A DNA stretch of 64,000 nucleotides, from NCBI RefSeq assembly GCF_017873815.1, contig NZ_JAGGKQ010000004.1, positions 62,001-126,000 on the forward strand. Direction: 5' to 3'. Source of the stretch: Halorubrum alkaliphilum (GTDB lineage Archaea > Halobacteriota > Halobacteria > Halobacteriales > Haloferacaceae). The notes under the pieces are model-generated. The model saw only the letters and a list, made by a program, of their open reading frames with translations. It was not told the DNA's origin and did not search any database. This document shows positions 51,042-57,769 of this stretch, in pieces. The position numbers and the translations under genes are program-made. How positions within the stretch are numbered: position 1 is the first letter of the stretch; every line of letters begins with the position of its first letter.

Positions 51042-51132
51042 GACGACGACCGAACCGTATCGACGGCCGAGCGGATCGCCCGCCCGCGCCGGGACCACTT
51101 TCAGTTTCACTCCGCGCGTCTGGATTGGGCCT

Positions 51133-51138
51133 TTTATA
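51133..51138 (+). promoter_or_regulatory. TATA box of the integrase operon
   Basis: tttata centred 27 nt upstream of the ATG at 51162, giving a leaderless transcript for the zinc-ribbon/acidic/integrase genes. Confidence 0.7.
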
Positions 51139-51161
51139 CACCCGTCCGTCGTCGGACGGTG

Positions 51162-51422
51162 ATGCCCTCGAAAGAAGTCGTGCGGATCGAAGACCGGCAG
51201 GACAGGTGGCGGTTCGTGTGTCCCCGCGGCCACCGATCGTGGGAGCCCACGAACCACCATTTCTGGTGTCAGAAGTGCGCCGCGAGCGACGACGCTGACG
51301 GCGTCTTTCACGAACTCCGAGACAAGAAGACCGACGCGCACCTCGGTCGCGACCAGGTGCGGCTCGTCACGCCCGTCGGACCCTACGACGGAGATCTCGA
51401 CCGGAGGGCCTCGGATGACTGA
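51162..51422 (+). CDS. Zinc-finger protein, first gene of integrase operon
   Basis: 86 aa. WRFVCPRGHRSWEPTNHHFW then CQKCAASDD gives Cys, His and CxxC ligands for one zinc. Leaderless start at 51162 is fixed by the TATA box. Overlaps the next ATG by 8 nt. In SNJ2 the integrase is cotranscribed with two small genes needed for normal excision/integration; this protein may correspond to one of them (inference from operon layout). Confidence 0.75.
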   Translation: MPSKEVVRIEDRQDRWRFVCPRGHRSWEPTNHHFWCQKCAASDDADGVFHELRDKKTDAHLGRDQVRLVTPVGPYDGDLDRRASDD

Positions 51423-51549
51423 CGACCGCGGCCACGCGAGCCGGATCGCCGACCAGCTCGCTATGGGCATGGGCGACGACGGAGACGTCGAGCCCGACGC
51501 CGACGACGAGGACGGTCTCGACGACGACTTGGAGGATCCCGATGAGTGA
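51415..51549 (+). CDS. 44-aa very acidic protein, second gene of integrase operon
   Basis: MTDDRGHASRIADQLAMGMG followed by an Asp/Glu-rich tail (DDDLEDPDE). Overlaps both neighbours (8 nt each), so it is translated within the operon. Possibly an integrase accessory factor as in SNJ2-like viruses; no domain visible. Confidence 0.65.
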   Translation: MTDDRGHASRIADQLAMGMGDDGDVEPDADDEDGLDDDLEDPDE

Positions 51550-52585
51550 CGATCTGGATCCGATCCCGCCCGAGCGGGCCGTCGAGATGCACCTAGAGAA
51601 GATCAAGGAGGACCTCGCCGAGTGGACCCAGACCACCCACCGGAGCGAGCTGCGTCCCTTCGTCGAGTGGTGTCGCGAGGAGGGAGCGATCGACAACATG
51701 AACGAACTCGCCGGTCGGGACCTCTACGAGTACCGGATCTGGCGTCGTGAGGGAGGATACAGCAAGAGTAAGGTCGACGAACTTGCGAAGAAGACGCTTC
51801 ACTCGAACCTGTCGACGCTCCGGTCGTTCCTCAAGTTCTGTGGGCAGATCGAGGCGGTCCCTCCCGATCTCTACGAGAAGGTCCCGCTGGTGAAGCTGAC
51901 TCGCGACGACGAGGTGAGCGATTCGTACCTCGCGCCGGAGCGCGCGAGCGACATCGTGGAGTATCTCTCGCGATACGAGTATGCCAGTCGCGACCACGTC
52001 GTGTGGGCGTTGATCTGGCATACCGGCGCGCGACTCGGAGCGGTCCGTGCGCTCGACCTCCGCGATCTCGAGCTGGATGGAAACCAGCCGTCGATCTCGT
52101 TCGTCCACCGTCCGGAGACGGGTACCCCGCTGAAAAACGACGCCCGGAGCGAACGGGTGAACCGGATCAGTCAGCGCGTCGCCCAGATCTTACAGGATTA
52201 CATCGACGGTCCGCGGAAGGAGACGGTCGATGATCACGGTCGGACGCCGCTCGTCACGACCGACGCGGGGCGGGTCGCGGCCGGGACCATCCGGAAGGCG
52301 TTCTACCGGTGGACACGCCCGTGTTTCATCGGGAAGGAGTGCCCGCATGACGAGGACCCGGAGACGTGCAAGTTCGCGACGTTCCGGCACGTGAGCGAGT
52401 GTCCGTCCGCCCGGTCACCCCACGACGCGCGGAAGGCCCGGGTGACGAAGTACCGGAACGACGGCGTGCCACGCGGTGTCGTCTCGGATCAGCTCAACGC
52501 GAGCGAGGACGTGCTGGACAAACACTACGACCGCGCATCGGAACGCGAGAAAGCCGATCGCCGATGGAGGATCATACAACAATGA
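51542..52585 (+). CDS. Tyrosine integrase of the provirus
   Basis: 347 aa. N-terminal SAM-like arm/core-binding domain (about 5-110: LRPFVEWCREEGAIDNMNEL). Catalytic domain: Arg I in ALIWHTGARLGAVRALDLRD (about 160-175), box II in SPHDARKARVTKY (HxxR, about 296), and the nucleophile in VLDKHYDRAS (about 331). A C-rich insert (CPHDEDPETCKFATFRHVSE) precedes box II. Layout and context match SNJ2-type pleolipovirus integrases. It lies 51 bp from the right att core and catalyses integration into tRNA-Arg. Confidence 0.93.
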   Translation: MSDDLDPIPPERAVEMHLEKIKEDLAEWTQTTHRSELRPFVEWCREEGAIDNMNELAGRDLYEYRIWRREGGYSKSKVDELAKKTLHSNLSTLRSFLKFCGQIEAVPPDLYEKVPLVKLTRDDEVSDSYLAPERASDIVEYLSRYEYASRDHVVWALIWHTGARLGAVRALDLRDLELDGNQPSISFVHRPETGTPLKNDARSERVNRISQRVAQILQDYIDGPRKETVDDHGRTPLVTTDAGRVAAGTIRKAFYRWTRPCFIGKECPHDEDPETCKFATFRHVSECPSARSPHDARKARVTKYRNDGVPRGVVSDQLNASEDVLDKHYDRASEREKADRRWRIIQQ

Positions 52586-52635
52586 GTATCACACAAATTC
52601 AAGCCGATTGTAACCCGATAATTACGGGACTGAAG

Positions 52636-52831
52636 GCCCGTCGCGCCCGTATCGTTCTAATCGCATGCCGGCGTCGATGCTGACGCCGTAATAGTGCGAG
52701 GCGCGTGCGTTCGTTCGATAGCTGGCCGTCCACTGGTGCATCGGTGGGGTTCGCGTACATCCAAACTGGCGTAGGGAGAGAAAATCAATTGGCGATTGAC
52801 ATCCCAGAACGGATTCAAACGCGACCCAAGT
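52636..52831 (-). pseudogene. Decayed copy R1 of the 196-bp direct repeat
   Basis: 196 bp, no indels and about eight mismatches against 53627-53822. Read in the frame that is open in the second copy (minus strand), R1 contains in-frame TGA codons, so the coding sequence is broken here. It starts with the att core, suggesting it was carried in by, or left after, an integration event. Confidence 0.8.
52637..52649 (+). other. attR core of provirus
   Basis: cccgtcgcgcccg, identical to the tRNA-Arg 3' end, 51 bp after the integrase stop. Confidence 0.75.
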
Positions 52832-52835
52832 GCGA

Positions 52836-52976
52836 TTATTCGTCTTCGAGGGCGTCGTAGACATCCCGATTCGAATCCCGGTCGTCCGCCGCGACCCGTC
52901 GAACCAGCTCCCGCCGGATGTCCGCCATCACGTCGTCAAGCGGTGATGTCGTTTCTGCGCCTTCTTCGGTGGCCAT
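52836..52976 (-). CDS. 46-aa putative antitoxin partner of Doc
   Basis: MATEEGAETTSPLDDVMADI opening, then a helical basic part (RRELVRRVAADDRDSNRDVY) and acidic end (DALEDE). 25 nt downstream of the Doc gene on the same strand. Small, charged and partly disordered, as antitoxin tails are. No other candidate antitoxin adjoins the toxin. Assignment is by position and size only. Confidence 0.5.
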   Translation of the reverse strand: MATEEGAETTSPLDDVMADIRRELVRRVAADDRDSNRDVYDALEDE

Positions 52977-53001
52977 GCTTGAACGGACGCGTCGAACACC
53001 G

Positions 53002-53490
53002 TTAATCGTTCGGGTCCGACGAATCGCCGACCAGCCGGTCTAGCCCATACCGGACGAGTTCGTCTCGCCATTCGTCGATCTCACCGGCCAGATCCAACTC
53101 TTCGGTGTGGGATCGCAGATACTCGGTGGTTTCTTCCTCATCTACCGCCGCTTCGTCGGTGCCAAACGCTTTCAGAATCGCCCTCACTTCGTCATCGTAC
53201 TCGAACCGATACCCGTTGAGGAAGTAGAAGACGACCGTCACGTTGAGTGCAGTTCGTTTGTTCGCATCGACGAAGGGGTGATTAGCGACGAGGAGCCGCA
53301 GAAGATGATACGCCTTCTCGTGGATGGTTTCCGGCGCTGAGCCGAAGCTCCCCTCTTCGATGTAGTTCAGTACGAACTCGATATCGCCGCGGTTCCGAAC
53401 CCCGGCGGGAGTATCGGGATACTCCGCGACGACGTCGTCGTGGATGGTGACGACGTCTTCGACGGACGGGTACCACAACGGGTCGGCCAT
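53002..53490 (-). CDS. doc: Doc/Fic family toxin (death-on-curing)
   Basis: 162 aa. YPSVEDVVTIHDDVVAEYPD at the N-terminus, IEFVLNYIEEGSFGSAPETI, then the Fic motif NHPFVDANKRTALNVTVVFY (HxFxDANKR, about 70-80) and YEFDDEVRAILKAF-like C-terminus. Doc toxins phosphorylate EF-Tu and stop translation. All catalytic residues (His, Asp, Asn-Lys-Arg) are present. Located between two att-like cores, i.e. cargo of a small island; toxin precedes the presumed antitoxin. Confidence 0.88.
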   Translation of the reverse strand: MADPLWYPSVEDVVTIHDDVVAEYPDTPAGVRNRGDIEFVLNYIEEGSFGSAPETIHEKAYHLLRLLVANHPFVDANKRTALNVTVVFYFLNGYRFEYDDEVRAILKAFGTDEAAVDEEETTEYLRSHTEELDLAGEIDEWRDELVRYGLDRLVGDSSDPND

Positions 53491-53586
53491 TCGCTCTGGC
53501 GTCGGTGCTGCACCGGTGTAGATTTTGTCATCGCCGGCTGAACGATGTCGGATATCACCGCTTCAATGACGTCGAATTCGGCCGCC

Positions 53587-53874
53587 TCACGCCTCAAAGG
53601 TCGAGTCGTTCGACAGTCGAAGTAGCGCCCGTCGCGCCCGTATCGTTCTAATCGCATGCCGGCGTCGATGCTGACGCCGTAATAGTGCGAGGCGCATGCG
53701 TTCGTTCGATAGCTGGCCGTCCACTGGTGCATCGGTGGGGTTCGCGTACATCCAAACTGGCGTAGGGAGAGAAAATCGATCGTCGATTGGCATCCCTGAA
53801 CGGATTCGAACGCGACCCGAGTCGAAGAGGTCGTAGTGCCGATCCAGTTCCTCCGACCGACTCACGAAGTCCAT
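53587..53874 (-). CDS. 95-aa protein overlapping repeat copy R2
   Basis: MDFVSRSEELDRHYDLFDSG, RFSLPTPVWMYANPTDAPVD and a basic helical end (RLALLRRQHRRRHAIRTIRA). Open in R2 but broken in R1. The C-terminal codons cross the att core, so integration changed its 3' end. No family recognised; it could also be a chance ORF. Confidence 0.4.
   Translation of the reverse strand: MDFVSRSEELDRHYDLFDSGRVRIRSGMPIDDRFSLPTPVWMYANPTDAPVDGQLSNERMRLALLRRQHRRRHAIRTIRARRALLRLSNDSTFEA
53628..53640 (+). other. Third att-like core
   Basis: cccgtcgcgcccg again, at the left edge of repeat copy R2. Confidence 0.65.
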
Positions 53875-53895
53875 CGTGGTGATGAGTTGACGCTC

Positions 53896-54051
53896 TCAAA
53901 TACTGTCGAGATACCCCCGTCGCTGTTCCATCCTTTCACGCTGACTCCGTCGACCATAGTGTTCGTCGAGAACGCCCGTCGTCACGTGTATACGATCACT
54001 GACGACATCTTTCGGAACATCGCTATCAGGTCGACATCGGGTCGCGATTCC
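53896..54051 (-). pseudogene. Remnant of a tyrosine integrase C-terminus
   Basis: VPKDVVSDRIHVTTGVLDEH then YGRRSQRERMEQRRGYL aligns residue by residue with the provirus integrase end (VPRGVVSDQLNASEDVLDKH, YDRASEREKADRRWRI), including the nucleophilic Tyr. Nothing upstream encodes the rest of an integrase; that side is occupied by the zinc-ribbon gene. It is the scar of an older element at this tRNA. Confidence 0.75.
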
Positions 54052-54295
54052 ATCCCGGATCCTGTCCCGTTCGCTTGATCCGGTCGGCGCGACACGCCGG
54101 ACAGAAGTCGGGAACCCGGGAATCGCCCGGTGGGACGTACACCGCACCGCCACACTCTACGCACGCGTCCGCGACCACGGTGACGCAGTCCGCACAGACG
54201 TTGAAATCGTCGACAGTGAGGTCACGCAGGGGTTCGAGTTCTTTGTCCAAGATGTACTCGTCGATGACCGACTGACAGCGGTGGCATGGTTTCAT
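54026..54295 (-). CDS. Haloarchaeal small multi-zinc-ribbon protein
   Basis: 89 aa from ATG 54295 (MKPCHRCQSVIDEYILDKEL). Three Cys pairs in CHRC, CADC, CVEC and CPAC positions indicate two zinc ribbons. I recognise it as a conserved haloarchaeal protein of unknown function. TATA (ctatatac, about 54326-54334, minus) gives a short leader, disfavouring the ATG at 54310. Its last residues run over the integrase remnant, so the C-terminus was probably altered by an old insertion. Marks the return to host chromosome. Confidence 0.8.
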   Translation of the reverse strand: MKPCHRCQSVIDEYILDKELEPLRDLTVDDFNVCADCVTVVADACVECGGAVYVPPGDSRVPDFCPACRADRIKRTGQDPGWNRDPMST

Positions 54296-54400
54296 AACGG
54301 TCCGTGTCATGTGATGTGTTCACATGGTATATAGTTGTCTCCCGGATGGGATCGGAGCGCCGTGTCCTCCTCGTTTCCTCACGAAGGGAACTGGTGGAAC

Positions 54401-54420
54401 CCCACGCTTTCAGTCGTGGG
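54401..54420 (+). repeat. Possible right-end hairpin of an IS200/IS605-type element
   Basis: cccacgctttcagtcgtggg: 6-bp stem, in a context (ggtggaaccc before, cgctgacac after) like the right ends of haloarchaeal IS200/IS605 elements. No tnpA or tnpB is present, so it is at most a scar. Confidence 0.3.
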
Positions 54421-54493
54421 TCGCTGACACGGGAGTCATGATAACTCGACTCTCGGAAGCGTTATCCCCATCACGGCTCTATGTGTATTCGTA

Positions 54494-54700
54494 ATGGCGA
54501 CAGGCAAGGTTGACTTCTTCAACGACACTGGCGGCTACGGTTTCATTTCGACGGACGACGGCGACCTAGACGACGACGAGGACGTGTTCTTCCACATGGA
54601 AGACGTCGGCGGTCCGGACCTCGAAGAGGGCCAGGAAGTCGAGTTCGACATCGAATCATCCCCCAAGGGACCCCGCGCGACGAACCTCGTCCGCAACTAA
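54494..54700 (+). CDS. cspA: Cold-shock protein (CspA family)
   Basis: 68 aa. A single cold-shock OB domain with RNP1-like GGYGFISTDDG and RNP2-like DVFFHMEDVGG motifs. Binds single-stranded RNA/DNA and acts as an RNA chaperone. The acidic loop (DGDLDDDED) is a halophilic adaptation. Monocistronic, 200 bp from the zinc-ribbon gene on the opposite strand. Confidence 0.95.
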   Translation: MATGKVDFFNDTGGYGFISTDDGDLDDDEDVFFHMEDVGGPDLEEGQEVEFDIESSPKGPRATNLVRN

Positions 54701-54862
54701 CACGGAACGCCGTCCGCCGCCGCTGGCGTCGGACCCGTTTCTTTCTTCGGTATTTCACGCCACGTAGCGACGGCGTCAGGTCTACGTTCCGTCGGCGACC
54801 CGTCGCCCTTTTACTTCTCTCGTGGGTAGGACCGGTCGTGACGAATCCGGGTGACGACGACG

Positions 54863-55372
54863 GTGTCCGCTAACAGAAAGGGTGATCGCCGCGAGCGCGA
54901 GCTCGTCAACGCACTCGACGACGCGGGCTTCGCGGTGATGCGCGCGCCGGCCAGCGGCGCGGCGACGGAGCGGGAACTGCCGGACGTGCTCGCGGGCAAC
55001 GGCGAGACGTTCTACGCCATCGAGGCGAAATCCAGCGCGGGCGACCCCATCTACCTCACGGGCGAGGAGGTCGAGGCGCTGCTGTTCTTCGCCCGGAACT
55101 TCGGTGCGAAGGCGCGGATCGCGGTCCGGTTCGACCGCGAGGACTGGTATTTTTTCCATCCGGGTGATCTCTATACGACCGACGCCGGCTCCTACCGAGT
55201 GAAAAAGGAAACGGCGCTCGCTGAGGGGACCGACTTCCCCGAGTTCGTCGGCGAGACGGAGAAAGTGACACTCGACGAGGTCGGGACCGATCCGGACGAA
55301 GAGCGTCGTGGGATACTGGAATCGGTCCGTGACGGCCACATGCCCGTCGAGGACGCGCTAGACGTGTTATAA
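54863..55372 (+). CDS. hjc: Holliday junction resolvase Hjc
   Basis: 169 aa from GTG 54863 ([20 protein letters not shown]). Archaeal Hjc signature: [10 protein letters not shown] with the catalytic Glu, [12 protein letters not shown] (Asp), and [16 protein letters not shown] (ExK). A C-terminal extension of about 50 residues follows the nuclease core. Cleaves four-way junctions in recombination and repair. A GTG 12 nt upstream (54851) is an alternative start. Confidence 0.93.
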   Translation: MSANRKGDRRERELVNALDDAGFAVMRAPASGAATERELPDVLAGNGETFYAIEAKSSAGDPIYLTGEEVEALLFFARNFGAKARIAVRFDREDWYFFHPGDLYTTDAGSYRVKKETALAEGTDFPEFVGETEKVTLDEVGTDPDEERRGILESVRDGHMPVEDALDVL

Positions 55373-55420
55373 CCCATCCCGTCCCCGGAACGGGCAGCAT
55401 GAAGAGTGACGACCGTAATC

Positions 55421-56140
55421 TCAGGTTCCGGTTTCCACCGTCGTTTCGATCGAAACCAGCCGCGAGGCCGGAAACCCGTACCGTCTCGCGTCGTCGACCC
55501 CGTGTGTGGGTCCTAGCGGCTCCGCGTACACCGCCTCGATGACTGGTTCGTGTGCGCCGTACTCGGCGTTCGTGGGGTACTCGTCGACGGGTCGCCCCTC
55601 GTCAGTTCGATACTCGTCGGCGCGTTCGTCCGTGACGCCGGTGACGATGAGAGTTTCCCCCGTTTCACGGTCGCGGACGGCGTCGCCGCGGGCGAAACCG
55701 TGTCGCGCACACAGGTGGGGACCGGAGGCCGTCAGCGGGACGAACGTCTCGACTCCACAGACTGCACAGACGGACACGCGCTCGTCCGGTGCCGGAAGCG
55801 CCCCCTCAGTCACCGCCATGGCGACCCGGCGGAGGTGTTTACATCGCGACCCGCGGATCTCGTGGTTGGGACACGAACACGTTCCGACGTCGAGTGCGAC
55901 AATATACGTTCCGCCCGCGGTGTCGACGAGGTATCGCCGGTCACGAAGGGGGAACACCGTCATCGACTCGCGTCGCGCTCGCCTCGACCGATCCTCGTCG
56001 TTCTCGTCGTCAGTCTCCGAGCTGTCAGTCCCCGAGCTGTCAGTCTCCGAGCTGTCAGTCTCCGAGCTGTCAGTCCCCGAGCCGTCGGTGTAGAGTCGGC
56101 CACGCCCGGGCTGCGCGCACGCGTCTCTCGAGCGTGTCAT
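55421..56140 (-). CDS. SWIM zinc-finger protein
   Basis: 239 aa from ATG 56140. The N-terminal 45 residues are disordered with five tandem TDSSE/G units encoded by 15-bp repeats. SWIM finger at about 80-105 (CSCPNHEIRGSRCKHLRRVA: CxC...CxH). A second Cys cluster CAVCGVETFVPL and CARHG follows, then a region with GETLIVTGVTDERADEY. SWIM domains bind DNA or protein. Function unknown. Confidence 0.8.
   Translation of the reverse strand: MTRSRDACAQPGRGRLYTDGSGTDSSETDSSETDSSGTDSSETDDENDEDRSRRARRESMTVFPLRDRRYLVDTAGGTYIVALDVGTCSCPNHEIRGSRCKHLRRVAMAVTEGALPAPDERVSVCAVCGVETFVPLTASGPHLCARHGFARGDAVRDRETGETLIVTGVTDERADEYRTDEGRPVDEYPTNAEYGAHEPVIEAVYAEPLGPTHGVDDARRYGFPASRLVSIETTVETGT
56011..56085 (+). repeat. 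15-bp minisatellite inside the SWIM gene
   Basis: Five tandem copies of cagtctccgagctgt with C/T variation, encoding Thr-Asp-Ser-Ser-Glu/Gly repeats on the minus strand; likely length-variable. Confidence 0.9.
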
Positions 56141-56304
56141 AGGTTGTCGGTGTATCATGCCTCGTCGGAACGAGACGCGTCACCCGGTTACGTTCTCGGG
56201 CGTGTACCCGGTTCGGTTCGTTCGGCGAACGCGGCAGTGATGACCGTGCCGTCGGCGGCGGTGCCATCGAAGTCCTTTTTTAGTGCCGACGGGAAGCCGG
56301 GAGT

Positions 56305-56526
56305 ATGGAAATCGATGCGGAGCTTCGTCGACAGATCGTCGTCTCCATGGGTGCGGCGGCGGTCTTCCTCGCCGGGCTGGTCGCCATCGGCGTCACCTTC
56401 GACGGAGACACGCTCCCGGAGGACGGTGCGCTCGCGCTGATCGGACTTCTCACGGGGTTCGTCCTCCTGATGGCGCTCGTCGGCCTGTACCTCATGCGTA
56501 GCGAGGACGCGGAAGAGTCGGCGTAG
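56305..56526 (+). CDS. 73-aa two-helix membrane protein
   Basis: MEIDAELRRQIVVSMGAAAV then hydrophobic segments FLAGLVAIGVTF and LALIGLLTGFVLLMALVGLY, with a short acidic tail. A conserved type of small haloarchaeal membrane protein; function unknown. Confidence 0.75.
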   Translation: MEIDAELRRQIVVSMGAAAVFLAGLVAIGVTFDGDTLPEDGALALIGLLTGFVLLMALVGLYLMRSEDAEESA

Positions 56527-56595
56527 CCGGTCGTAGCCCGCCCGCACGACTCTCTCTTCTTCGAACGCGTCTTTTATACCGATACAAGACCTGAC

Positions 56596-56874
56596 TCACT
56601 CAACGTATAGCGAGTAGACGATCACGGCGAAGCCGACCGCCGTCAGCAGGCTGTTGATGGCGATCCCCACGGCGAGATCGGCGCGGATGATCTGGTGTGA
56701 GACACCGCCGACGAGCGCGCCGACGGTGACGATACCGAACCCGACCCCGAGCGCGCGCAACGAGGGATCGCCCGTGCGCTCGAATGCCCGGAGCGCGTAA
56801 TAGGTGATGGAGCCACCTAAAAGCAGGATGGCGGTCTTTGCGACGATGATGGCGATCTCTATGTGTGTGCTCAT
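56596..56874 (-). CDS. 92-aa three-helix membrane protein paired with an HTH regulator
   Basis: Three hydrophobic helices (EIAIIVAKTAILLLGGSITY, ALGVGFGIVTVGALVGGVSH, LAVGIAINSLLTAVGFAVIV). Its ATG overlaps the stop of the wHTH gene by 4 bp. This regulator/membrane-protein pair recurs in haloarchaea and may form a simple membrane-linked control unit (inference). Confidence 0.8.
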   Translation of the reverse strand: MSTHIEIAIIVAKTAILLLGGSITYYALRAFERTGDPSLRALGVGFGIVTVGALVGGVSHQIIRADLAVGIAINSLLTAVGFAVIVYSLYVE

Positions 56875-57254
56875 GTTTCTTCACGGAGTTCGGACCAGAG
56901 GTCGGCGATCCGCTCGTCCCGAGTCCGCTCGGGTCGCTCGAACTCGACGCTCAGTTCGCCGTCGGCGTCCGCGTCGATCGAGACGCGTACCTCCTCGAAG
57001 GCGACCGAGTACCGCGTCGTGTGCTGGCCGTCGCGCCGGATGTCAGTCGATTCCGTCAGCAGGGAGGCGTCGACGAGGTCCTCGAGTTTCCGGTAGGTCG
57101 TCGACAACGGGACGTCACATTCCTCGGAGAGTTCGCTCGCGGTCTTCGGCTCCGAGAGCGCCGCGACGATGCGTCGGGCCGCGTCGTCGGCGAGCGCGTC
57201 GAGCACGTCCGCGACGGCGGGTGGCTCCTCTTCGCGCGACGGATCCCGCACCAT
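56871..57254 (-). CDS. ArsR-like winged-helix regulator
   Basis: 127 aa. VLDALADDAARRIVAALSEP, KTASELSEECDVPLSTTYRK and LEDLVDASLLTEST form the wHTH (about 15-70), then RYSVAFEEVRVSIDADADGE strands. A transcriptional regulator, probably of its own operon with the three-helix membrane protein. No cysteine metal site is visible. Confidence 0.87.
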   Translation of the reverse strand: MVRDPSREEEPPAVADVLDALADDAARRIVAALSEPKTASELSEECDVPLSTTYRKLEDLVDASLLTESTDIRRDGQHTTRYSVAFEEVRVSIDADADGELSVEFERPERTRDERIADLWSELREET

Positions 57255-57369
57255 GGCGGATCGTTTCAGTCCCCGACTCTTAAACCATCGAAATTCGCAT
57301 TGGCAACGGCCGATCGGATACCGGCAGCACGCATACTTTTAAGACCCTTCCTACGGAGAAACCAGTCGA

Positions 57370-57720
57370 ATGAGCCCTCCGCGAGATGATACCGATGGCC
57401 TCGTTCTGGGCCGCGAGGAGGCGTGGGTGGCGCACGCGGCGCTACTTGCCGCCTGCGAGCGGTCCGTCGACGCCGACCCCGACGCGGTTGCGGCAATCGA
57501 AACTGACGCTACCCGCATCGATCCCGCCGAGACCCCGCCACACGGAGTGCCGCTGCGGAGCATCGAGCGCGACGAACCGCTCGATGCCGAGGAGACCGCG
57601 CTGCTTCGAGAGGCGCTCATCGACTACCTCGGCGACGCCCCTGTCCGCGATCGGGCAGCCGGTCGAGCCCTGCTGCGCCGTACCGCGACCGCGGTCGGGT
57701 CGACCTCGAACGGCGTCTGA
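57370..57720 (+). CDS. Haloarchaeal protein of unknown function, helical
   Basis: 116 aa. LVLGREEAWVAHAALLAACE, AETPPHGVPLRSIERDEPLD and ETALLREALIDYLGDAPVRD form a helical small protein without motifs. A T-rich/TATA-like actttta at about 57336 is roughly 30 nt upstream of the ATG. Conserved in haloarchaea, function unknown. Confidence 0.75.
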   Translation: MSPPRDDTDGLVLGREEAWVAHAALLAACERSVDADPDAVAAIETDATRIDPAETPPHGVPLRSIERDEPLDAEETALLREALIDYLGDAPVRDRAAGRALLRRTATAVGSTSNGV

Positions 57721-57721
57721 C

Positions 57722-57755
57722 CGCGTTGGTTTCGGCCGCGCGTTGGTTTCGGCCG
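57722..57755 (+). repeat. 17-bp tandem duplication
   Basis: cgcgttggtttcggccg repeated twice exactly in the gap between two convergent genes. Confidence 0.85.
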
Positions 57756-57769
57756 CGCGTACTCGGCCG

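Larger units (their letters stand above)
38579..52649 (+). mobile_element. Integrated pleolipovirus-like provirus at tRNA-Arg
   Basis: About 14.1 kb bounded by cccgtcgcgcccg at the tRNA-Arg 3' end (38579-38591) and again at 52637-52649, 51 bp after the integrase stop. The minus-strand block 48257-43164 encodes, in order, a small four-helix membrane protein, a Tat-exported spike with a C-terminal anchor, two membrane proteins, a tiny one-helix protein and a P-loop ATPase. This is the order VP3-VP4-ORF6-ORF7-VP8 of pleolipoviruses, with the tiny protein as an addition. A PhiH1-type repressor and a zinc-ribbon/acidic/integrase operon at the right end resemble temperate pleolipovirus SNJ2. Confidence 0.85.
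52650..53640 (+). mobile_element. Small second island carrying the Doc module
   Basis: The region between the att cores at 52637-52649 and 53628-53640 holds only R1, the toxin pair and about 130 bp without a gene. The 196-bp repeats extend from the att core at both ends, as expected for an insertion that reconstituted its target. Confidence 0.55.

Noticed and set aside
53367-53732. 121-codon minus-strand frame overlapping doc and R2
   Set aside because: Its codons overlap the well-supported Doc gene in another frame and cross the att core; no family resemblance.
54361-54432. Intact IS200/IS605 insertion
   Set aside because: Only a right-end-like hairpin is seen; no tnpA, tnpB or left end is present.
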